Positions 39,601 to 48,067 of a stretch of 64,000 nucleotides of DNA are shown here, piece by piece. This DNA comes from Beijerinckiaceae bacterium (GTDB taxonomy: Bacteria; Pseudomonadota; Alphaproteobacteria; Rhizobiales; Beijerinckiaceae). Made by a program: the position numbers and the translations under genes. The stretch is taken from positions 119,406 through 183,405 of the forward strand of contig JAJPIC010000023.1 in NCBI GenBank assembly GCA_021324915.1, written 5' to 3'. The notes under the pieces were generated by a model. It made no database searches. It worked only from the letters and a program-made list of their open reading frames with translations, and had not been told where the DNA came from. Every line of letters starts with the position of its first letter. Position 1 is the first letter of the stretch.

Positions 39601-39803
39601 TAGTAATAGATGATGCGGCCGGACATGTCGTCGGGAGGCAGGCCGTTGTAAGTCCAAACGACCGCGACGACCGGGATGTTGATGTTCGGGAAGACATCGA
39701 CCGGTGTTTTCACCCAGGCCATCACGCCGAAGATGGCGATGAGGATCGCCATCACGACGAAAGTATAGGGGCGCTGGAGCGCTATCCGGACGATGCCGAT
39801 CAT
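36651..39803 (-). CDS. RND-family multidrug/solute efflux pump, inner membrane
   Basis: 1050 residues, full length for AcrB/MdtB-like pumps. Twelve-helix layout: TM1 at 10-29 (RPYTFVVMAILIAIFGVMAW), two large periplasmic loops, and the proton-relay Asp pair in TM4 (GGLALAVGILVDDATVTIEN). The second half repeats the pattern (LFAGLALAIVFIYLLIVVNF; ALAMIIGMLPMALS). HAE1-type, so probably drugs or organic compounds rather than metal ions; the substrate is not readable from sequence. Confidence 0.95.
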   Translation of the reverse strand: MIGIVRIALQRPYTFVVMAILIAIFGVMAWVKTPVDVFPNINIPVVAVVWTYNGLPPDDMSGRIIYYYERTLSSQVNDIQHMESQSLTGYGIVKVFFQPDVNINTALAQVTAASQTVLKYLPPGITPPYVLFFNASSVPVLQLAISSSKISQAQLFDYAQNFIRPQLATVAGTAIPSPFGGKVRQVQVDINQHKLQSYGLSAEDVVNALAQQNLIIPMGTTKIGRFEYVVDMNDAPQDVADLNQAPIKWVDNAMVYIGDVAFVHDSYPPQINMVRVNGAHAVLMTIQKAGTVSTLDVINGVKALLPKIRSSLPPDIDIKAVGDQSTFVQASVDSVLREGAIAAALTGLMILLFLGSWRSTTIILISIPLAVMGSIALLSATGETINVMTLGGLALAVGILVDDATVTIENINYHLEQGKEIELAIMDGARQIVIPATVSLLCIWIVFVPMFGLGGVSGFLFRPMAKAVVFALGFSYLLSRTLVNTLARYLLATQAHHPAAGDEARPSRNPLVRFQRAFEHRFETIRTGYRNLLVLALRGRWTFIIGFLVVVVASFGLVPLLGQNFFPSIESNQIRLHVRAQVGTRIEETAELCDRIENAIRGVIPPAALDSVVDNLGLPISGINMAYANSGSIGEADADVLITLKPDMAKDTADYVTTLREKLPRLFPGTTFAFLPADMVTQILNFGLPAPIDVQVIGQNLQADRAYVNKIFGRIAKVTGVADPRIQQAFNVPTLYVNVNRSLAGTVGVSEKDAANSLQDTLAGSFQTAPTFWLNPKNGVSYPIVVQMPQYWMNTLGDLNNVPVTGVNGTQLLGGIAQIRRGWSDGVVSHYNVQPVVDIYASAHGRDLGSVATDIQKILADTKAQAPPGSTVVLRGQVSTMKEAYGQLFAGLALAIVFIYLLIVVNFQSWLDPFVIVAALPTALAGIVWMLFSSFTTLSVPALTGAIMCMGVATANSILVVSFAREKLAQGADARTAALDAGFTRFRPVLMTALAMIIGMLPMALSAEQNAPLGRAVIGGLICATGATLLFVPALFTLVHGRHEQNHSVV

Positions 39804-40068
39804 CTGTTAGCGAAGCTCCGTGTCCGGGGCGGACAGCCGCCGGCAAACACGCTTTTGCTGAGAGCACAACGCGGGACGGCGCGGGCGCCGCGAAGACGGC
39901 CGCGCCCGCACTGCGGAGAAGAAGATAGGGCTTGGAGAAGGACGGAGGTACTAAATAAAAATTTCGGTTATCGAGAATTTCTCTTCCGGACCCAGATCTG
40001 GCCAAGACATGGCCGATTTCCGACGAAAAGCTAATCGTGTTGAATACATGACCAAGTTGCGGCCTTGC

Positions 40069-40093
40069 CTAGAGCGGTTTCGATCTACTTATC
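40069..40093. repeat. Partial repeat edge at the end of the histidine-kinase gene
   Basis: CTAGAGCGGTTTCGATCTAC resembles the TAGAGCGG edge of the window-wide repeat. The kinase stop TAG on the minus strand is read from this edge (40071-40069). Confidence 0.4.
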
Positions 40094-41511
40094 TCGTCTT
40101 CGTCTAAACAGGCGTCATATTCGGCGCTTCTGTGGAGCGCCGGCTCGGCAGGCGTCGTCGGAAATTGCGCATCGCCGGGGCCCATTTCGAAGGCGGCGCC
40201 TGGCCCGTGGTCGGCAAGCCGCAAATTCAGGCCGTGCAGTTCGGCGATATTTGCCGCCACGCCAAGGCCGAGGCCATTGCCCGGAATCTGGTCGTGCCGC
40301 GCCGATCGATAGAACCGCTTGAAGATCTTGTCGCGTTCGTTGGGCGCAACCCCCGGTCCGGTGTCGGAAACGCGCAGCCACGGGCCGCTCCTGGCGGCGA
40401 TGCAAACCGTGCCGCCAGGCGGAGTGAACTTGATGGCATTGTCGATCAGATTGGCAAGCGCCTCGCGCAGAAGATCGGCATCGCCGGTCATCGGAACGGG
40501 TTGCGGCGCATCGAGCCGCATTGCGATCGATTTGGTCTCGGCGAGGGGCTCATAAAATTCGAAGACATCGCGGCAGATCTCGCTGAGGTCCACTTTCTGA
40601 AATGCGCTCCGCCGAACCCCGCTTTCGATCTCCGAAATGCGCAGAAGCGCGGTCACGGTAGCAAGCGCGCGATCGAGATCGGCTAGCGCTTGCCGGCTTG
40701 CTGTCCGCAATTCATTTTCAGAGGCGCTCGCCAGTCCGCGCTCGAGCCGGGCGCGCACGATCGAGAGAGGAGTGCGCAAGTCGTGAGCGATATTGTCCCC
40801 GACGGTCTTGACCTGATTCATCAGCCGGACGATTTCGTCGAGCATCAGGTTGACGCCGCGCACCACTTCATCGATGTCGTCCGGCCGGCGATGAACCGGA
40901 AGGCGCTCGCGCAGATCCCCGCGGATGACGCGATCGATCGCTTCGCGGATTGCCTGCAACCGCCGCGAGGCGCGCAGGCTGAGCACCGCGCCGGCAAGCA
41001 GCGCCAAGAGGATCGTCGGCAGAATTCCGATGGCAAGCGCCTGCAGCACCGAGCGGCGCAACGCGAAGACTTCATAGAGGCTGCGCCCGAGAAGCAGGAT
41101 GCCGCCATCGGGGCGCCGTTCCGCGACGAATATGGCGGGTTCGGTCACTGTGCCGCCGACGTCGTGACGCTGCAGTTCGATCGGATGCGCCATGCCGTCG
41201 ACAGGGATATCCGCCATCTTGGCGACGTTGCCGTAGATGTGGCGGCCGGCGGCATCGAAGAGGCCGACATATTCGACCTGTCTCAGGTCGCGGGTCAGAC
41301 GGCGCGCCAATTCGCGTTCGACCTGGTCGGTCGGCTCGACGGCGGCCTTCGAAGCTTCGTCGATGAGAATGAGACGCAGGCGGGCGAGGTCGGACGTTGC
41401 AACTTGCCAATAGACAAAGGCGAAGACGGCACACGTCGAGGCGGTGACAACGAGCGCAAAGACGACGGCCAGCCGGAAGGCCGCAGAGCGGAAGACCTTA
41501 CCGATCCCCAT
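40069..41511 (-). CDS. Sensor histidine kinase (EnvZ/QseC-like)
   Basis: 480 residues. TM1 (about 13-36) and TM2 (about 156-178) enclose a periplasmic sensor of about 120 residues. A HAMP domain (180-232) follows, then HisKA with H243 in DNIAHDLRTPLS, and the ATPase boxes NLIDNAIKFT, VSDTGPGVAP, RFYRS and GNGLGLG. It overlaps the regulator gene by 14 bp. Its place next to the efflux genes suggests it controls them; the signal is unknown. Confidence 0.93.
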   Translation of the reverse strand: MGIGKVFRSAAFRLAVVFALVVTASTCAVFAFVYWQVATSDLARLRLILIDEASKAAVEPTDQVERELARRLTRDLRQVEYVGLFDAAGRHIYGNVAKMADIPVDGMAHPIELQRHDVGGTVTEPAIFVAERRPDGGILLLGRSLYEVFALRRSVLQALAIGILPTILLALLAGAVLSLRASRRLQAIREAIDRVIRGDLRERLPVHRRPDDIDEVVRGVNLMLDEIVRLMNQVKTVGDNIAHDLRTPLSIVRARLERGLASASENELRTASRQALADLDRALATVTALLRISEIESGVRRSAFQKVDLSEICRDVFEFYEPLAETKSIAMRLDAPQPVPMTGDADLLREALANLIDNAIKFTPPGGTVCIAARSGPWLRVSDTGPGVAPNERDKIFKRFYRSARHDQIPGNGLGLGVAANIAELHGLNLRLADHGPGAAFEMGPGDAQFPTTPAEPALHRSAEYDACLDEDEISRSKPL

Positions 41512-42193
41512 GCAGCATGAATCCTGCCGCGCGCACCGTTTCGATCAGCGCCGGCTCACCCGGCACGTCGATCTTGCGCCTGAGCTTGCCGATATGCACG
41601 TCCACCACATTGGTCTGCGGCAAGGTTCGATAGTGCCAGACGTCTTCGAGCAGCATTGCGCGGGTGATGATCTGGTTCGGCCGGCGCATGAAATATTCGA
41701 GCAGGTTGAACTCGCGCGGCAGGAGATGCAGCTGCCTGTCACCACGGCGGACGCTGCGCTCGATGAGATCCATGGTGAGCGGACCAACCCTGAGGCTCGT
41801 CACCCTGGCGTCCGCTGCGCGGCGGCGCAGAGCCTCGATGCGCGCGACGAGCTCGTCCATTGCGAAAGGCTTGACGAGATAATCGTCGCCGCCGGCCTTC
41901 AGCCCGCGGATCCTGTCGTCGACCGAGGAGAGGGCGCTGATCACCAGCACAGGGACCTTATTTCCCTCGCCGCGCAATTTCTCGACGATCGGAAGGCTGT
42001 CACTGCCGTGCAGCATGCGATCGGCGACCATCACCGCGGGCGAAAAGCCGCGCACCGCGGCAAGCGCTTGCGACTCCGTTTCGGCAATTCGCACGCTATA
42101 TCCCTGCCGCTCCAACGCGAGGGAGACCTCCTGTGCCATGTCGAATTCGTCCTCGACCAGGAGAATCCGAACTCGTTCCGAGTTCTCAGACAC
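41498..42193 (-). CDS. OmpR/PhoB-family response regulator
   Basis: 231 residues from GTG 42193 (GGGA seven bases upstream); a TTG four codons earlier is possible. Receiver domain: acidic pair in LLVEDEFDM, phospho-Asp58 in MVADRMLHG, Lys108 in LVKPF. Winged-helix DNA-binding domain: LLPREFNLLEYFMRRPNQII and TNVVDVHIGKLRRKID. Cognate partner of the overlapping kinase. Probable target: the pump operon beginning 265 bp downstream of the kinase stop. Confidence 0.94.
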   Translation of the reverse strand: MSENSERVRILLVEDEFDMAQEVSLALERQGYSVRIAETESQALAAVRGFSPAVMVADRMLHGSDSLPIVEKLRGEGNKVPVLVISALSSVDDRIRGLKAGGDDYLVKPFAMDELVARIEALRRRAADARVTSLRVGPLTMDLIERSVRRGDRQLHLLPREFNLLEYFMRRPNQIITRAMLLEDVWHYRTLPQTNVVDVHIGKLRRKIDVPGEPALIETVRAAGFMLHGDR

Positions 42194-42361
42194 TTTTGTT
42201 CCCAATGAACGCGAGGGATCGCTCCGGCCGGGTGCGGATCTAAGCTGGCCCCACCGGGGATGCGAAAGGGCGATCCTCCTTGGCCGACTTATAACAAAAG
42301 CGCATAGGAAAGGTCATCAGGAAAGCCGGCCGTGCCTAGCCGGCAATCGCAACGCCGATAA

Positions 42362-42386
42362 AAAAGCGGGCCCGGAGGCCCGCTTT
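42362..42386 (-). terminator. Rho-independent terminator of the porin gene
   Basis: On the minus strand: AAAGCGGGCC, loop TCC, GGGCCCGCTTTTTT. A GC-rich stem followed by a six-base T-run (42361-42366 in plus-strand A). It starts 24 bp after the porin stop. Confidence 0.85.
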
Positions 42387-42409
42387 CATCGTCGTCAAGT
42401 TGCTGGAGG

Positions 42410-44185
42410 TCAATATTTGGCCACAACCGGCGGCTGCAACGGAGGAGCAGCCGGCGGCGGGTCGAAGGGATAATAGCGGAACGAGGCGTAGACTTCCTGG
42501 TCGTTGAAATGGATCTGGCTGTTCGGAGGCTGCGGCGTAGCTCCGGGGACTGCCGTGAAGCCGGATCCAGGGAACAAGTCGTCCTGAACGAAGGCGTATT
42601 GGAGACCGACGCGGACCGAGCCCAGATCGCCCTGGTAGACCTTGTCCCACAGACCTGCTGTGACTTCCCAGGCGTCGCGGACTTTGCCTTTGCAGGTGCC
42701 GTTGACAATGTAGCAGCCCGAGTTGTCGACGGTCGGCGAGACATATCCGGTGCCGGTTGCCGGGTTCCAATCGGTCGAGAGGATTTCCTCTTCGCCGCCA
42801 TAGGCATAGAGGTCGAGTTGAGGTGTGGCGTGGACAATCAGGCCACCGAGGAACATGGCCTCGGGGAGCGGATTGAGCGAGCCATTCGGGTTGAACGCGG
42901 TCTCGGTCAGCTGGCTCGAGCCGTAACGGCCGATGCCGCGTCCGATCATGCCCGAACCCTGCAGATCGACGAGCTTGGGCAGCACGGGAAGGACGAAGCC
43001 GCCGCCGGCACCCCAACCTGTCGTATCGTACCGGGTGTTGTGCAGGGAAACGCCGCCCGTCGTCACCCCGTTTTCCACGAAGTCGTATTCGTCGCTGTAG
43101 AGGCCGAAACCTTCGATGTGGATTCTGCGATCTCCGATCGTCGGTTCCCATGCCGCCTTGGCGATGACGTCGGGAATGTGATTGAGCGAGTAATAGGTCG
43201 TGTTGTTCAGCACGCTCGACCCGCTCGTCGAGCCGACCGTATCGCAGACCACGCCATTGCCATTGACGGCGGTGATCGGCGTATTGGCGCTGGCGGCACC
43301 GCCGTTTCCGAAGCTAAAGCCGCCGGTGCAGCCCGTCGTCTGCGGCATTTCCGCGGAAGCTGCGAGCCAGAAGCTGTCGCCGAAATTCTTCGTCACGCGA
43401 ACGCCCGGCTGACGCGTCCAGGTGAAGCCGGCGACGTATTGTGCGTCGATCGTGAGCGGGATGACCTCGTTGCGGGGCGTGATGCCCTTGCCTTGCATGG
43501 TCACCAGCGACCAGCTCTGGCCGGCCAGCACGTGCCAGCCTTCATCCTGCCAGTCGATCGTGCCGTAGAGCACGCGGATGCGTGGCTGATACGAATTGCT
43601 TTCGTTCGAGTTCGGCGTGACGCCGGCACCCAAGAAGTCCAGCTCGCCATAGGCGGACACGAGCGTATCGGGATTGTAATTGCCTTGGACCAAGGCCGAG
43701 ATGCGGCTCTGACGCGCCGTGAAGCGCAGTTCCTGCATATGGCCGAGCGGGCTCGTATAGGGCGTCAGGCTGCCGAACGCCGGGCTGAAATCGCCGGTCG
43801 TATCGCGCGTGCGGAACACGCCTTCGGCGGCGAGGAAGCCTCCGGGCGTGATCGTAATTCCATTCAGGTGGAACTTCTTGTCCCAAGGCTCCGGCGGAGC
43901 GTAGGGGCCCTTAACGATCGGACCGCCCGGCGCCATTTGCGCCTGGCGAATGACGACCCTCTGTTCGGCTTGCGTCTTGTCCACGCGCTTTTCGAGCGCG
44001 CGGATCTGTGCTTTCAGCGCCCGGATCTCGGCGGCTACGTCGTCGGCCTTTGCCGCGGTCGCGCCTATCGAAAGCAGAGCTGCGATCGCGACACCGCTCA
44101 AGAGCGGTTTCGCTACGCGGCTTGAAGTCGTCGCCCCACGCGACGCCTTGGCCTTGCTGGCGTGAATTCCGTACGTCACTGTCAC
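42410..44185 (-). CDS. Large outer-membrane porin-like protein
   Basis: 591 residues with a GTG start preceded by AGGGGG. Signal peptide region AKPLLSGVAIAALLSIGATA (28-47, cleavage near AKADD). A short coiled coil (AEIRALKAQIRALEKRVDKT, about 52-71) then precedes a beta-barrel with many aromatic strand ends (WHVLAGQSWSLVTMQ; GVRVTKNFGDSFWLAASAEM; VRVGLQYAFVQDDLF) and a C-terminal RYYPF...VAKY. The coiled coil plus barrel fits alphaproteobacterial porins. Specificity unknown. A strong terminator follows. Confidence 0.75.
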   Translation of the reverse strand: MTVTYGIHASKAKASRGATTSSRVAKPLLSGVAIAALLSIGATAAKADDVAAEIRALKAQIRALEKRVDKTQAEQRVVIRQAQMAPGGPIVKGPYAPPEPWDKKFHLNGITITPGGFLAAEGVFRTRDTTGDFSPAFGSLTPYTSPLGHMQELRFTARQSRISALVQGNYNPDTLVSAYGELDFLGAGVTPNSNESNSYQPRIRVLYGTIDWQDEGWHVLAGQSWSLVTMQGKGITPRNEVIPLTIDAQYVAGFTWTRQPGVRVTKNFGDSFWLAASAEMPQTTGCTGGFSFGNGGAASANTPITAVNGNGVVCDTVGSTSGSSVLNNTTYYSLNHIPDVIAKAAWEPTIGDRRIHIEGFGLYSDEYDFVENGVTTGGVSLHNTRYDTTGWGAGGGFVLPVLPKLVDLQGSGMIGRGIGRYGSSQLTETAFNPNGSLNPLPEAMFLGGLIVHATPQLDLYAYGGEEEILSTDWNPATGTGYVSPTVDNSGCYIVNGTCKGKVRDAWEVTAGLWDKVYQGDLGSVRVGLQYAFVQDDLFPGSGFTAVPGATPQPPNSQIHFNDQEVYASFRYYPFDPPPAAPPLQPPVVAKY

Positions 44186-44700
44186 TAGAGCCCCCTGAGA
44201 TTGAAGTTTGGGTCGGGCCTTTTGGACCGGCCCTTTCTCATCCCACGCTAGGAGATTTAGAACGGCCGCGACCTAGGTTTTGTGACACTTCTTCCCGGAT
44301 TTCATAAAAATAAATTTAGAAATCGCCGGCGAATGGCCGTAATCCATTGTTAAGCAACAATTTTTTTCTGGACGTGGCCGGGAGGGGTCCGCGCCAGTTT
44401 GTCGGAAGGTGTTGCAATCTTGTCAGCAATCGGGCGGGCCGGGATGCGTGGATAAACACCGCGCAAGAGCAGAAAACGCGGTTTTTCCGAATCAGGCAGG
44501 GGCTCGAGCCCTTCGAGTTTGCGGGGCGCGTTGCGAGATTCTCGCGAAGACCCGGTGGGCTTCCCTGATCGTGGCGCGTTACTTGCGCGTTACATGGACG
44601 GCGTAACGCGGCTCGTATAATCTGCGAATTAATCGATCGAAGTCATCGCAGTCCGGCTCGCGCATCGAGCTCGATGCGAGCTTTGACATGGGAGGAAACC
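44186..44700. other. Divergent promoter region between porin and YHS-protein genes
   Basis: No gene seen. A more AT-rich patch (about 44295-44370) includes ATTGTT / AACAAT (44346-44351 and 44356-44361) followed by a seven-base T-run. This looks like a weak hairpin or simply the AT-rich part of a promoter. Short open frames here lack ribosome sites. Confidence 0.4.
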
Positions 44701-45753
44701 ATGCAACGCCTCAAGGCCGGCGGTGGTCCGCCAAGGCGAGCGTTCCTGCCGCTGTTCATCTTCTTCCTGCTCGTTTTGCCGATGGCCGCTTTCGCCGCCG
44801 AACCTGAATTTAGCGGCTATTGCGCGATGGGGCTCGTCAATCACCAGCGCATCAAAACCGATTGCAAGGTCAATTGGACGAGCAAGCAGGGCAAACTCTA
44901 TTGCTTCTCCAACGACGAGGCGAAGGTCGATTTTTTGAAATCGCCCGAAGAGAACATCGAGAAGGCGACCGACAATTATGCCGCCGCAGACATCGGCGAG
45001 ATCGCAAGCGGCATGGATAAATTTTCGTCCGACGACGCGCAGGCCTATGTCGACAAATTGATCAAGGACGAAGCGGCCAAGAACGGCGGCGTCTATATTT
45101 TCCAGGATGCCGTCACCGATACCTCGATCCCCCTCATCTACGACGGCGTGGACTTTACGCGCACGCTCGACGGCTACGGCTATTTTCCCGATGTCAATTT
45201 TCACGTCAAAGGCGACGATCAGCAGAAATATCTCATCGACTTCTGGGTCGCCCCTCTCAAAGGCCAGCTCACGGTGCTCGAGAGCCGCATTTACGAAGCG
45301 CCGACAAAAGAGGGGAATAGCTGGACCATGGAGCAGCGCCAGCCGAAGCCCTGGTGGTGGATTCCGGCTTCCGAACATCCCGGGCAGACAGAGCAAAAAC
45401 GGAGCTGGGAGGTGATGTCGGCGATCGACGCCTATATTCAGACCGCTGCAAAAGACGGCGTGCTGACCCTGAAGGACGACAAAACCGGCGAGGAAGTCCC
45501 GCTGCGGTTCATCGACGTCCACCAGCCAGTCCGGCGCCTCAAAGACAATGGCCGGTTCTTCGCCTGCACGGATTTCCGCAAGGCCGGCACGAAGGACCAG
45601 TTCTACGACATCGATTTCTGGATCGATACGAAGAGCGGGAAGATGAGCGTGAGCGACGTCAAGGTCCACAAAGTTCCGATGTTGATGAACGGCAGTTATG
45701 TCCAGATGCCGCGCTATCACTTCGATCCGAAGACTTTTGACATCGTGCCTTAG
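44701..45753 (+). CDS. Secreted protein with N-terminal YHS-like domain
   Basis: 350 residues from ATG 44701 with GGGAGGAAACC upstream. Signal peptide (8-32; RAFLPLFIFFLLVLPMAAFA). Residues about 36-90 resemble a YHS domain (EFSGYCAMGLVNHQRIKTDC ... GKLYCFSNDEAKVDFLKSPE), usually metal-binding. Two similar later halves each contain an IPLIYDGVDFTRTLDGYG- or VPLRFIDVHQPVRRLKDNG-type strand, then FPDVNFHVKGD / FACTDFRKAGT and [I/Y]DFW[V/I]. This points to an internally duplicated beta domain. Exported, probably periplasmic. Function unknown; metal handling is an inference. Confidence 0.65.
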   Translation: MQRLKAGGGPPRRAFLPLFIFFLLVLPMAAFAAEPEFSGYCAMGLVNHQRIKTDCKVNWTSKQGKLYCFSNDEAKVDFLKSPEENIEKATDNYAAADIGEIASGMDKFSSDDAQAYVDKLIKDEAAKNGGVYIFQDAVTDTSIPLIYDGVDFTRTLDGYGYFPDVNFHVKGDDQQKYLIDFWVAPLKGQLTVLESRIYEAPTKEGNSWTMEQRQPKPWWWIPASEHPGQTEQKRSWEVMSAIDAYIQTAAKDGVLTLKDDKTGEEVPLRFIDVHQPVRRLKDNGRFFACTDFRKAGTKDQFYDIDFWIDTKSGKMSVSDVKVHKVPMLMNGSYVQMPRYHFDPKTFDIVP

Positions 45754-45816
45754 CGCTTCGCACGCGTGTCCTGGGAGCGATCTCGGACGAGCCGCTGCTC
45801 AAGGAAGCGAAGCGGT

Positions 45817-46698
45817 TCAGATTGTGTAGCTGAAGGAATCGTAGGCGAGCTGGCCGAGGATCTGGTTCATGTCGCGGGCGGGCTCGCGACAGCCGGCATG
45901 GCCGACGACTTTGGCGGGAACTCCGGCAACCGTCGAATTCGGCGGCACCGGATTTAACACGACGGAGCCGGCCGCCACGCGCGAGCAATGGCCGATCTCG
46001 ATATTGCCGAGGATTTTTGCGCCCGCGCCGATCATGACCCCGTGTCTTACTTTCGGATGGCGGTCGCCGCTCTCCTTGCCTGTGCCGCCGAGCGTCACAT
46101 TCTGCAGGATCGAGACTTCATCCTCGATCACGGCGGTGGCGCCGACGACGAGCCCCGTCGCGTGATCGAGAAAGATGCCATTGCCGATCCGCGCGGCCGG
46201 ATGAATATCGGTCTGGAAAAGATCGGAGGAGCGGCTCTGCAGGTAGAGCGCGAAGTCCTGCTGATTGTCGTGCCACAGCCAATGCGCCAGCCGATGCGTC
46301 TGGATGGCTTGATATCCTTTGAAATAGAGCAGGGGTTCGATGAGCCGCGTGCAGGCCGGATCGCGATCGACCACGGCGGCGATATCGGCCCTGAATCCCT
46401 TGCCGACGTTCGGGTCGGCACGCAGCGCGGCTGCAAATGCATCGACGATCAGCTCCGCCGAAACGGTGGTGTTGGCGAGGCGGAGCGCGATCCGGTGCGC
46501 AACGGCTTCCTCGAAGGACCGGCGATTGATGACCGAGGTCAAAATGAGCGAGGCCAGCACCGGTTCGCGCGAAAGCACGTCCTGGGCCTCTTCGCGCAGC
46601 CGTTCCCAGAGATTATCCGCCGAGAAGACCTCGCGCAGCGGCGGAGCCGAAGCACGAACTGACGAAACGAGCGTCACGTGAGCTTTCTCCGAAACCAT
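45817..46698 (-). CDS. cysE: Serine O-acetyltransferase CysE
   Basis: 293 residues. It makes O-acetylserine from serine and acetyl-CoA, the precursor of cysteine. An N-terminal helical domain (SREPVLASLILTSVINRRSF) is followed by the left-handed beta-helix: DIHPAARIGNGIFLDHATGL (catalytic His), VVGATAVIEDEVSILQNVTL, GGTGKESGDRHPKVRHGVMI and VPPNSTVAGVPAKVVG. A good AAGGA precedes the ATG. It lies 41 bp downstream of the sulfhydrylase gene in one operon. Serine acetyltransferase genes often accompany Family 2A encapsulins. Confidence 0.95.
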   Translation of the reverse strand: MVSEKAHVTLVSSVRASAPPLREVFSADNLWERLREEAQDVLSREPVLASLILTSVINRRSFEEAVAHRIALRLANTTVSAELIVDAFAAALRADPNVGKGFRADIAAVVDRDPACTRLIEPLLYFKGYQAIQTHRLAHWLWHDNQQDFALYLQSRSSDLFQTDIHPAARIGNGIFLDHATGLVVGATAVIEDEVSILQNVTLGGTGKESGDRHPKVRHGVMIGAGAKILGNIEIGHCSRVAAGSVVLNPVPPNSTVAGVPAKVVGHAGCREPARDMNQILGQLAYDSFSYTI

Positions 46699-46739
46699 TC
46701 TCGTTCCTTAGATAGACATGCCGGGCGCGAACGGAAGAG

Positions 46740-48053
46740 CTAGGCGGCGCGGGCGATGCTACGCGCCGCGGCAAAGCCTCGTTCGAGGTCGGCCAGAATG
46801 TCGTCGATGTGTTCGATGCCGACGGAAAGCCGGACATAGCCCTCGGAGACGCCGGTCGCCGAACGCTCGTCGGACGAGAGCTGCGAATGAGTGGTCGTCG
46901 CGGGATGAATGGCGAGGCTACGGACGTCGCCGATGTTGGCGACGTGATAGAGAAGCTCCAAGCCGTCGATGAATTTTCGGCCGGCCTCGCGCCCGCCTGC
47001 GAGCTCGAAGCCGATGAGCCCCCCATACCTGCCGTTCAAGTATTTGTCGGCGCGCGCCCGCGCATCGCCTGTCTGAACCGAGGGATGGATGACGCGCGTC
47101 ACATCTCTATGATTTGCGAGATAGGTGGCGACGCGGTTCGTGTTGGCGACGTGCCGTTCGATACGAAGCGCCAGAGTTTCGATGCCCTGCAGCGTCAGAA
47201 ACGCATTGAAGGGAGAGAGCACGGCGCCGAGATCGCGCAGAAGGGTAGTCCGCGCCTTCAGGATATAGGCGACCGGACCCAGCGGTTTCGCCGCCTCCGT
47301 CCAAATCGCACCGTGATAGCTGGGATCTGGCTCCGAGAGTGCCGGCTGGCGCTCGGGAAAGCGCGCCCAATCGAAATTGCCGCCGTCGACGATGATTCCG
47401 CCGATCGAGGTCCCATGTCCGCCGAGATATTTCGTCGTCGAATAGACGACGATTGCAGCGCCGTGCTCCAACGGCCGCGCGATCAGCGGTGCGGCAGTAT
47501 TGTCGACGATCAGCGGAATGCCGAACTCGCGCCCCAGGGCGGCGATTTCGGCTATCGGCGGGACGATCAGCTTCGGATTGGGCAAAGTCTCGATGTAATA
47601 GGCGCGCGTTCTGTCGTCCGTTGCGCGGCGGAAATTTTCCGGATCCGAAGGATCGACGAAGCGCACGTCGATGCCTTGCGTCCGCAGCGTATTGGCGAAG
47701 AGGTTCCATGTGCCGCCGTAGAGATCGGTCGCCGAGACGATGTTGTCGCCGGCATAGGCAATATTCTGCACGGCGATCGCCGAAGCCGCCTGGCCGGAGG
47801 AAACAGCGAGCCCCGCGGCGCCCCCTTCGAGCGCCGCCACGCGCTTTTCGAGGACATCGGTCGTCGGATTGCCGATGCGCGTATAAATGAAGCCGAGCTC
47901 TTTCAAGTCGAAGAGATTGGCCGCGTGTTCGGTATCGTGGAACTGATAGGACGTCGTCTGATGAATGGGAACTGCGACCGAACCTGTCGCCGGATCGGCG
48001 CGCCAGCCGGCATGGAGCGCGAGCGTTTCCGGCCTGTGAGATTCTGTGGACAT
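46740..48053 (-). CDS. metY: O-acetylhomoserine sulfhydrylase (MetY/Cys-Met PLP enzyme)
   Basis: 437 residues. A PLP gamma-replacement enzyme that makes homocysteine from O-acetylhomoserine and sulfide, possibly also cysteine from O-acetylserine. The PLP Lys is in VVYSTTKYLGGHGT. YTRIGNPTTDVLEKRVAALE, SGQAASAIAVQNIAYAGDNI, the LVDNTAAPLI-type segment and GVSEGYVRLSVGIEHIDD are diagnostic. It lies between the 77-residue protein and cysE on the same strand. Exact substrate specificity cannot be settled by sequence. Confidence 0.93.
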   Translation of the reverse strand: MSTESHRPETLALHAGWRADPATGSVAVPIHQTTSYQFHDTEHAANLFDLKELGFIYTRIGNPTTDVLEKRVAALEGGAAGLAVSSGQAASAIAVQNIAYAGDNIVSATDLYGGTWNLFANTLRTQGIDVRFVDPSDPENFRRATDDRTRAYYIETLPNPKLIVPPIAEIAALGREFGIPLIVDNTAAPLIARPLEHGAAIVVYSTTKYLGGHGTSIGGIIVDGGNFDWARFPERQPALSEPDPSYHGAIWTEAAKPLGPVAYILKARTTLLRDLGAVLSPFNAFLTLQGIETLALRIERHVANTNRVATYLANHRDVTRVIHPSVQTGDARARADKYLNGRYGGLIGFELAGGREAGRKFIDGLELLYHVANIGDVRSLAIHPATTTHSQLSSDERSATGVSEGYVRLSVGIEHIDDILADLERGFAAARSIARAA

Positions 48054-48067
48054 GGATCTCTCGCCCT

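Noticed and set aside
44347..44568. Possible small gene in the porin-YHS intergenic region
   Set aside because: TTG-like start without a ribosome site; composition not protein-like.
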